Below, piece by piece: positions 56,618-64,000 of a DNA stretch of 64,000 nt. The notes below the pieces were generated by a model. The model was not told where the DNA came from and searched no databases. It saw only the letters and a list, made by a program, of their open reading frames with translations. The position numbers and the translations under genes were made by a program. Positions within the stretch are counted from its first letter, which is position 1; every line of letters begins with the position of its first letter. The DNA lies in contig PDUO01000031.1 in assembly GCA_003008705.1 (NCBI GenBank), positions 248,001-312,000 on the forward strand, written 5' to 3'. The DNA comes from Pezicula radicicola (Eukaryota > Ascomycota > Leotiomycetes > Helotiales > Dermateaceae).

Positions 56618-58476
56618 ATGGATAGCGAAGATGATCGCGGACTTCTCGGTACAGTACGTACCGTCGGCCTCGCGGAAGAGAAAGCGAGCACCCAAACGTA
56701 TGCAACAGTCTTGCCTCAGACGTCAGTAAGGAGATCTTCCCAGTTCGCGATGATAAATAAACTGACCTCCTACCAAAGTGGGCAGATTTTAGCAAAAGGA
56801 AAACCGTACAATCTCGCGATTGCTGGGGGATCTTGAATTTCCGCCGAAGCCTCAGGTGCCTCTCTCTTGGGCTCATAGCATGGATCTTAGCCGTTTCAAT
56901 CTATCTCTTCGCACGACAAAGCAAATTTCCAACAAGTGGAAGTTGGTCAAACCTGGCAGAACAAATCTACAATCATGGGCCGAGCTCATCAGGGTCACCT
57001 TTCACTGGTGCCTTTGCAAGATTCCCCAGGATCTCGGCACTCCCGAAAGACAGAGGAGAATGACGATCATTGGCGTATGGAACGATGATTCATTCCCCAC
57101 GTATCTACGACACTTTTTTATACCATGCAATTAAATGCCGACGTCTTAGATCTCCTAATGATCAACCGATTAAGAAAAGCCGAAAGTAAATGTCTAGATT
57201 TCGAGACAGCAGGCGTCAATATCACATGGGGAGGAAATATTCGTTTCCATTGTATAGATGATAAAGAATGGAAGCGTCGACACGTAGACTTTCTCTGTTC
57301 ATCAAAATATGTATGGAATTGTAACATGACCAAATATGACGATGTCATGTTCGAATATCAAGAAAGACAAGACGAGAATAATTACAATTGGAGACCCTTC
57401 CGTGGATACGTATTCCGGGATCTTTTTCCGACCCCCGAGAATCCCTTTTTGGCATGGTTAGACCACGATATTTTCGTGGGTAACTTTGCTCGATATCCTT
57501 TTAATATCCTATCACAACTTTCCATCGTGACCGGATCTCAAAGTATGCCCGAAGATAATATTTCCATGGCCGGTCAACTTACGGCTTTTAATCTTGATGA
57601 TGAAGCTTTGGGTACCCCTTGGAAGAAATTTCCTCCTTTGAAAAGTGTGGAGCATTTTACGAGATATATTGATGGGAAGATGCCTGAATCCTCTGAGGAA
57701 CGATATTGGAGTTATGGCTATTTACGCTCAGATGAAGATCTTCCAGGCTCCGAACTCTCATATGCGATTTATCCTGATATCCATGGAGATGATTATTTCG
57801 ACGGTCGTTGGAATAGGCAGGATTCCAAAGGAGTTTATATTATCTCTGGTCGGGACATCTTACTTACTTCCACATCCTATACACGGAAAGAAATCGAAGA
57901 TTTGATAGGCATGGAGAGGAAGGAACCGATTGATGATTTAGGTGGTATTGGGTGAACTGGTGGTGAAGATGGATCTGGTTATCTTCTTAATGATCCTGAT
58001 CTCCATAGTTCAGAAGCTAAGAACCTCGCTATCATCAATAATTCCAAGGATTCCACCTCCTCCTCCTCCAATTCTCAACATCAAATACATCAAGGCATCA
58101 TCGAAATCCAACAAATCCAAAAAAAACCTGCACCTCCAACCCAAAATGGAAACAATGTATACCACCACACCAACTCACACTCACCTCACCACCAATCCTC
58201 CGCTCCTCCCTCATCCATCTAAGAGAACAAGCACCAAATCATATCTTTAGAATACTTGAAAGAGATGATAGATCAAGAGGTTATGAACGCAAGTTATTGA
58301 GACATCATTTGAAGTTGAAGAAGGCTGATTGGTTTGAATTTCCGGGTTTTGATATTACGAGGGATTTGGTTTTGAGGTATAATTGTGATTTTTTGGAGGT
58401 TTGGAGGTTGGGGGTGAAGAGGGAGGAGACGCTTTTTTGGAGGGCGAGGGAGGGTTGGGCTGGGGTTGGGGTGTAG
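56618..58476 (+). pseudogene. Disrupted glycosyltransferase-like type II membrane protein
   Basis: An exon from ATG 56618 to 56725, intron 56726-56792 (GTAAGG, branch CTGAC, TTTTAG), then several frames. One frame near 56836-57058 encodes a signal anchor (LSLGLIAWILAVSIYLF) and GPSSSGSPFTGAFARF; another is open from the first exon to 57134 and contains MTIIGVWNDDSFPTYLRHFF. A third from 57125 holds the main domain: NADVLDLLMINRL, WLDHDIFVG (DxD-like, nucleotide-sugar type), IHGDDYFDGRW. That frame meets TGA at 57953, and coherent sequence resumes in yet another frame (58219-58476: LREQAPNHIFRILERDD..). At minimum the break at the T6 run (57114-57119) and the late break are needed. Decay or base-calling errors could explain it. 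The exact glycosyltransferase family was not identified. Confidence 0.6.
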
Positions 58477-58819
58477 GGATGGAGGTGAGGAGGTTGGGTG
58501 GGGTTTTTGGGGACTATGGTGTGGTGTGGTGTGGAGTTAGGTATAGGTATATTATTTGGAATATAGCTGGAATTTATGGTACGAGTACGGTTCTCTCTAT
58601 ATATAGGTGCCAGGCTAGTGGATTCTGGATAGTATGATTAAATTGTATCCTTGTACCTTCGTACCTCTCTACATTTCGTTAAGCGACCAACCGCTTAAGA
58701 CCAAAGATTTTGACTACCATTATCACTATAGATTTGAAGTTAATACTTTATCTACACATTTCGAAGGATCAAGTTACTTCTCACTGATAATTTATTCAAG
58801 TATATTCATCAAAATCACC
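58477..58819. other. Convergent intergenic region
   Basis: About 340 bp between the disrupted gene and the 3' end of the methyltransferase gene. Nothing recognised. Confidence 0.5.
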
Positions 58820-60075
58820 CTATTCAGGTTTCTGACCATATACAACATAAAGACTACAATAGCCATGTCTCTTCCCATCCATCAAAGCCTTCCTAACATC
58901 AATCAAAAGCACCTCAACCTCTTCAGGCGACCATCCAAGACCCCTCGTAAGAGGAGCAAGACTAATTCCCTGCAACCCATCCAGAATAATAGTTCGTCTA
59001 TACAATCCAATAATCTTCAATGTTTTATTCTTCGGCCATACACCAATTGGAACCTTGAATATCTTCTCTTCAACATTGATAAAACCAGCTTCTCGGAGTT
59101 TAGTAGCAAGTTGTTTGGCTCCGGTCATGTTAACTCCTAGGTTGCTGAGTGCTTTGAACATTAGTGAGGTCCAGCGATGGACTGCGTAGTCTCCTTGCAG
59201 AGAGTCGTCATCTGAGTAGGTCCAGTGGTCCATTTCTTGGAATTCGATCCATCCGCCTGGTTTGATGTGACTATAATATGGTACATTGCTTAGATACTTT
59301 TGGCCCTTGGAAAGAGGCGAAAAAGAGGTGAAAGAGTAGGGAGCTGAAACTTACTCAAATGCCTCGGAGAGTAGCTTTGGATAATTCTTGAATGCCTCTA
59401 CAGAGTGTCTAGCATGCACGTAGTCGAAATGGTTGGGTGGATAGAGCCATGGAGATTCTGCATCGTCGACCATGAACTTAACATTAGGTGGTATCCAGTT
59501 TGGTTGTATTGGGCTCAGATCAATTCCTAATACAGAGGCACTTTTGAGCTGTCAGAATACTGAGGAAGTAATTGTTGTTAAAAGAAAATCACCTTGGATA
59601 TTCATCGCCGACTGCAAAGAAATCAGTAAGATAGTAGCAGTCTTCTGCACTTACAAAACTCACAGTCAATTGCCCAAATACCAGTGCCAGTACCCAGATC
59701 TATGACATTCTGTGGACTTTTCAATGGAGCGAAGTGTAGACGACCACCGCAGAGATTGACAACCATGGCATGTTTCATGTCCTCTCGAGCTTGTTCAGCT
59801 TCATCATTTGGAAAGTGGTACTTGCCCTCATGAAACTTGTGATATCGTCTTTTATTCTCAAAGGCGAAGTCTCGGATACTGGAGGAGATTGATGTTGAGC
59901 CTGATGTAAATATATCTGTTTCGTATCCTGGGTCCGTCTCCTCAGATCCAGCTTCGATCGTAGTCTCAGCTTGATTTAAGACTGCGGCAGCATCTTCATC
60001 CTGAGGTGTATCCAGAGCTGCCTCTTCAGCTTTAGGAGTCTTGGGAGGTGGCGAGGGACTTTTGGAGGGGGCCAT
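58820..60075 (-). CDS. LaeA-like SAM-dependent methyltransferase
   Basis: Predicted 358 aa. Exons on the minus strand are 60075-59655, 59611-59593 (19-nt microexon), 59540-59355 and 59270-58820. Joins reconstruct the SAM site: VIDLGTGTGIWAIDC continuing over the microexon to [27 protein letters not shown], then HFDYVHARHSVEAFKNYP and HIKPGGWIEFQEMDHW. This is the seven-strand methyltransferase layout of the large fungal LaeA-like family. The N-terminal ~100 residues are acidic and disordered, which is also usual. The in-frame ATG at 60177 would add 34 residues and is a possible alternative. LaeA itself is a global regulator of secondary metabolism; most relatives have unknown substrates, so that role should not be assumed. 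Confidence 0.9.
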
Positions 60076-61944
60076 TTTGAAAATGGGAGATGGGAAATTT
60101 TGTGGAAATAGTAGAGGTATGAAGGTCCTTAAAAGTATGGGATGCTCAGAGGGTATATGGTGTGATGAACGGTACATTCAGCCGAATTCCCCGAGCTGTC
60201 ATATCCAACTTTGGGTCCGGAGAATGCCTCTTTTAGCGATGTGTGCATATGTAGAATACCGAGCATCTGGTCCATATATTGCGCCCAGCCACTTGGGAGT
60301 TGAATTGGCGCCTATATGGAGTTAATTGCCATGGAGGGAAGGTGGCATCAATCAAAGACAGGTGCACAATCCACAGTGCACACGCGTATGTTTAAGAAGT
60401 AATGTATGCGCATGCAGGCAAAGTTCGTCTAAAGTCGTGAACTTCAGCATGACTTGAGAAAATGTTGGAAATATCAATACCCTTCCAAGCACCACAAATT
60501 CCCCGGGACCACTTGTCTCAAGAGAAATAGCTCGTCGATTGCTGGTACAATCTTTGCTGCACTTGACTGCAATGCCCGCCATGAATACACCTACCAATAT
60601 TTGTGATTTCTGAATGGACAACGTAAAATCTGAGGGACTTCGAAATGTATCTGTGCCTCTTTGCTGCTGGGCCGACGCCTGGGCATCCCCTCGTTGGTAT
60701 ATCGTCCATTTGGACAAGGATTAAGCACCCTCTCAAGTTGGCAAATACTTTCTTCAAAAACTTTAACGCAAATTGTTGTCTGATGCGTTAGTCTGCTTGT
60801 TCTGCTCTTAAACTTACTATTAAAGCTTTTCCTAGAGAAAAAAAACTATCTAAATTTAGTTAGATATATAATAAATATAAAGACTTTCTAGAGTGAGCAG
60901 GGTTGGCACGTCCTAGTGGACCGAGCTTTGCGCGATACACCAACGATGGGATGGGTAGGAGGCTATTGTATCTCATCTTGAATGTAGTAGATAAACAGAC
61001 GGATGAAGTTGGAAAATCTTCAGTTAATTAATCCGTGAGCTAGGTCGATAGAAGGAATTGCTCTGATGTTTGTTGAGCATGTCGTCGGGATGGCGCTAAA
61101 ATAGTGCGCAACGGCAACGACACAACATGAATACAATACCTACCTTAACCTACAATAACACAACACAACAGCAGCAACGCCCTACACAAACTATGCTTCC
61201 GACTTCTTAGACACGCTTAGCGCGTTAATCAATAGCCTGCTCTCTGCCTACCTTCTCCGACTTTGAAATCTCGAGTAAATAATCTTACAATGCTCTGCGG
61301 AATCTGCGACAGATTGTTCGATTCAGAAACAAAGCAGGATGTCTTTTCAGCGTAGTGGGGGAACGACAAACTTGGAATGTCTGGCTCGGTTATTGCAAGT
61401 TCATATATTACTTTCATTTGAGCTTGGGCTTTGGAGTGGTGGCTAGGGCAAACCCATCCACGCATGATCGAGAAGAACGCGAAAACTTGAGGGCACACAG
61501 CATTTTCGAAGTCTTTCAGCGGGGCTAATTTGTCTCAATGCATACCTGATACGGGTCTGTGGAACTTCAGGTATCCATACTTTGTCATGCTCGAGTTGAG
61601 CTCAACATCTCATATTGTATCTAACGTCTTCGCCAGTGTATATGGAGTAGTGCTCCAGCCTTTGAATAGGTCTCGAAAATATTTGCCAAACTAGTGTGGC
61701 TGGAGGCAGTTCCAAGGTAGCAAAAGGTTTCGGGAGAGTGCATGTGTTTGTTCGGTCCCGTTATGTGCATGCCAGGCTCTATTTGATTTTGGAAGGACTG
61801 GTCGTCGATCACATCACTTCACAGGCATCGTTGACAATGAGAAAACCAAAGTTTATTTGACCAGATGGTCTCTGATTCGGCCCATCCATCCCCTAAACGC
61901 CCACTTTTAAAACAACCCCCCCTCCCTTTTTTTTTTTTTTTTTT
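60076..61944. other. Gene-poor region
   Basis: About 1.9 kb. A 121-codon minus-strand frame (60352-60717) has no family character. AT-rich palindromic sequence around 60840-60895 (ATCTAAATTTAGTTAGAT) could be a short element remnant. Confidence 0.45.
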
Positions 61945-61946
61945 TT
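61927..61946. repeat. Run of 20 T (A20 after a stop codon on the minus strand)
   Basis: Twenty consecutive T at 61927-61946. On the minus strand this is an A tract that begins within the TAA stop of the adjacent membrane-protein gene. Confidence 0.9.
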
Positions 61947-63691
61947 ATGCTAGAGCCCGGTATACCAAAAATATCGTCACGAGGGCGGCCACGAAAGCCA
62001 CGACGATAGCAGCAAGAGCTGCTGTGGACTGGATGGTCTATATGAGTTAGTCATCGTTACAAAGTCTAGTGTATTAAACCTACGTGGTCGAGGTTGGTCC
62101 GGTGCAGGGCGGCCGAGAGGGCATCACCCCTCATCCTCATCCTCATCCTCATCCTCATCCTCATCTCCATCATCTCCATCTCCATCTCGTGCTGCTGCTG
62201 CTGCTGCTGCTGCTGGTCATGGTGATGGTGATGGTGGTGGTAGTGGTAGTGGTTGTCGTCGTCGTCGTCGTCGTCGTCGCTAAACAGGCGACGTCTTGTC
62301 GCCGCTCGGCGAAGTGGCGGGACCGCGAGACCACCGGAGAAGTGGCGGAGGTGGCGAGGAGGAGCTATGGCGGCCGGAGGAGCGTTGGGGACGGAGACGG
62401 AGGCGGGGGCGGAAGCGGGGGCGAGAGGAGTGATGAGGGCCAGAGAAGTCAATTGAGGGGGGAGAGGTGCTGGGCTTGGGGAGGGCGGGTCGTTGAGCGT
62501 CTTTCTTCGCTCTTGTCTACGCACCTATAAAATAAAGGCCCCGTTAGCATGGATGCAACAATACTAAGTAAGACCGCTGAGCAATCCTTTCTCATCTCGA
62601 GCCACCCCCTTATTCAGGGAGTCCACAGTACTCCGTGAGTCGCACATATAGTGTAAAGACTACCCACTGATGCCAGTATCAGTGAGCCGGACTGCCGCCC
62701 CTTATTCAGGGACTGAACTCAGCCGCCCCTTATTCAGGGACTGCACTCAAGCCGCTCCTTATTCAGGGACTGCACTTGAAGATGTGGACTCAGCAACACA
62801 CAAGAAAACTCCACCATCTCTGTTGAGGAAGATACCCCCGAACCAAAGTAGGCCGGTTTGCTGCACCACATTGCAATAGGCATCGAACATGCCCAACAGA
62901 TAGGTCAAGATAGGCAGGGCACTGACACCTTAACGCCGTTTCATTTCTTGTGTGGGCGGGGTTGGGGTGGTCTTACAGTTGCTGGGCCCGCAGGCTTCTG
63001 CTGTCGCTCCTTGGGAGCCTGGTCGTCGTCGTCCCTAAAACAACACAGGTTAGCAAATGTGCAGCATAAGGCGCAATGATAGCAGAAAGTGGAACGGCAT
63101 AGTAGTGAGGTGTTGATATGTAGAGTCGTGCTACTAGGAGAAGTGCTCCCGATCGATAAGGATATGCCAATAGGAGCTGCTTCATTGCAAGGCATTAGGC
63201 TCTACTGGTAATAGAGGTCTGTTTGACTTTAACGGGCGTAGACATCGGTTGGTGATAATATCCAACAATTCGAGGAATAGTAGCCAGCCATTTGTCCGAG
63301 GGCATTCGAGGAAGACTAGGAACAGAGAAACTTGGTTTACTCACATGATTGAGGTGGGCGTGGTGAGGGCTTTCTGTCCGCAGAGATGTTAGCTTAAGCA
63401 GAAGACAAAAAGGAGGTAAACTACTGCCGTAACCCAAGGGAAGAACTTACGAAGTCTTTCTGGTTACTCTAGAAAATCGAAAAAACTAGAAGAACATGGT
63501 CAGTAAACCTCCTGTCTGAACAACGATAGTGCGAATGACAACACTACGATAATAGTAATGCAGGGACTAAGGCAGATAGGAGTAAAGTTGGGGATACGTA
63601 CGACTTGTAGTGTGGGTGCGCCGGGGAGGAAAAGGAGAAGAGAGAAGAGAAGAAAAAAGAAAGGTAGAAAGGATTGGGGCAGCACTCGCAT
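61945..63691 (-). CDS. Predicted single-span membrane protein with Asp/His/Gln/Met-Arg repeats
   Basis: Predicted 242 aa, six exons on the minus strand: 63691-63602, 63468-63451 (18 nt), 63373-63345, 63034-62977, 62524-62084 and 62037-61945, all in phase with good donors and branch points. The N-terminus is a signal-peptide-like stretch (FLPFFFLLFSLLLFLPGAP). A start-to-middle region reads KALTTPTSIMDDDDQAPKERQQ. Residues ~147-197 are microsatellite-encoded: Asp8, His/Tyr then His7, Gln8, Glu-Met and Met-Arg repeats. The last exon is a transmembrane helix (AALAAIVVAFVAALVTIFLVY) ending in RALA. Topology would place the repeats in the lumen or outside. No family recognised. His/Asp tracts could bind metals, which is inference. 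An ATG at 63741 in another frame was not used because it does not splice in phase. Confidence 0.65.
62131..62279. repeat. Compound microsatellite inside coding exon
   Basis: Successive short repeats on the plus strand: TCATCC hexamer from about 62131 to 62165, CATCTC variants, GCT triplets about 62190-62215, GGTGAT/GGTAGT triplets, then GTC triplets about 62253-62279. On the minus strand they encode the Asp, His/Tyr, Gln, Glu-Met and Met-Arg runs of the membrane protein. Confidence 0.85.
62694..62781. repeat. Three tandem ~29-bp repeats in an intron
   Basis: Units at 62694, 62722 and 62751 share GCCGCCCCTTATTCAGGGAC with small differences; a fourth diverged copy (CCCCCTTATTCAGGGAGTCC) lies near 62605-62625. 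All fall in the 452-nt intron of the membrane-protein gene. Confidence 0.8.
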
Positions 63692-64000
63692 GCCGGACTA
63701 GTGTACCTTCCTGCTTGGTTAAACAGAAGAGGAAGTCTCATTGTCGTTGGAATTGCGAGGAGAGGGTGCCGTCATAATTAGTAGAGGAAGGAACGAGACC
63801 CCAAGAGACATCTATCTCCGGAGACGCTGCAGCAAGAGACCTTCTACACCCTCGACTCTTTCCCTCAGTCTCTTCCCGTATCTCGTAGCTATTCTTGATG
63901 GCGAGGAAGAATGTACACTATTTGGCATTCCGAACAGTATTCTAGAAACCTCGCATCCATATAAATTAAACGGAGCACTACTCCCCGATCTTGAACCTGA
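63692..64000. other. Upstream flank at window end
   Basis: About 310 bp upstream of the membrane-protein gene; promoter/5' UTR expected. No element recognised. Confidence 0.45.

Noticed and set aside
60352..60717. 121-codon minus-strand frame
   Set aside because: No recognisable family, no supporting splice sites and no compositional support.
62084..62530. 148-codon plus-strand frame with His-Pro, Leu and Val runs
   Set aside because: It is the complement of the microsatellites. The minus-strand reading has splice joins, a signal peptide and a TM exon, so it is preferred.
62694..62781. CRISPR-like array
   Set aside because: Units are directly adjacent with no spacers, lie in a eukaryotic intron and are plain tandem repeats.

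Overview
The window reads as nuclear DNA of a filamentous ascomycete. Genes carry many short introns (about 45-70 nt, GT..AG, with CTAAC/CTGAC-like branch points). Fungal-restricted families are present: 2EXR, CFEM plus a PTH11-type receptor, a LaeA-like methyltransferase and a toxD-type reductase. Compact gene blocks alternate with AT-rich gaps holding relics. The mix would suit Leotiomycetes/Helotiales, but that placement is an impression, not a demonstrated result. All exon boundaries were worked out by hand from reading frame and splice signals; no alignment or database search was run.

Layout. 1-1131 is the 3' part of a serine carboxypeptidase, convergent with a quinone-oxidoreductase-like MDR gene (1629-2774). 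At 3.7-4.9 kb lie a 456-bp TA-flanked MITE and a tRNA-like gene. At 5.8-16.7 kb two large divergent secretory-pathway genes, sec16 and a NEO1-type P4-ATPase, share a 626-bp promoter. At 17.0-19.2 kb are two broken pieces of short-chain dehydrogenase genes. Then come a 2EXR protein (19.8 kb), an MFS transporter with a long N-terminal tail and a possible frame lesion (22.7-25.3 kb), a toxD-like reductase (27.4-28.6 kb), mitochondrial homoaconitase (30.0-32.4 kb), a secreted PL9-like beta-helix lyase (33.6-35.0 kb), and relics of an EthD protein and a Baeyer-Villiger monooxygenase.

From 35.9 kb there is a CFEM/7TM receptor, an FAD monooxygenase joined to a multi-pass membrane domain (39.6-42.5 kb), a 1202-aa protein built from two copies of a zinc-finger-like module (43.2-47.0 kb), a kinase (49.6-50.8 kb), an F-box-like protein, an extended-SDR reductase, a gelsolin-repeat actin-binding protein, a disrupted glycosyltransferase-like gene (56.6-58.5 kb), a LaeA-like methyltransferase (58.8-60.1 kb), and a predicted single-span secretory membrane protein whose lumenal part is made of microsatellite-encoded Asp/His/Gln/Met/Arg runs (61.9-63.7 kb).

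How the genes relate. sec16 (COPII coat assembly at ER exit sites) and the flippase (Golgi/endosome lipid asymmetry) act in the same trafficking route. Homoaconitase belongs to lysine synthesis. The carboxypeptidase, lyase and CFEM receptor fit a fungus that degrades and senses plant or other external material. The reductases, FAD monooxygenase and methyltransferase are scattered and no convincing biosynthetic cluster with a core synthase is seen. The most unusual items are the FAD-monooxygenase/membrane fusion, the duplicated zinc-finger-like gene with repeated palindromes upstream, and the D/H/Q-rich membrane protein.
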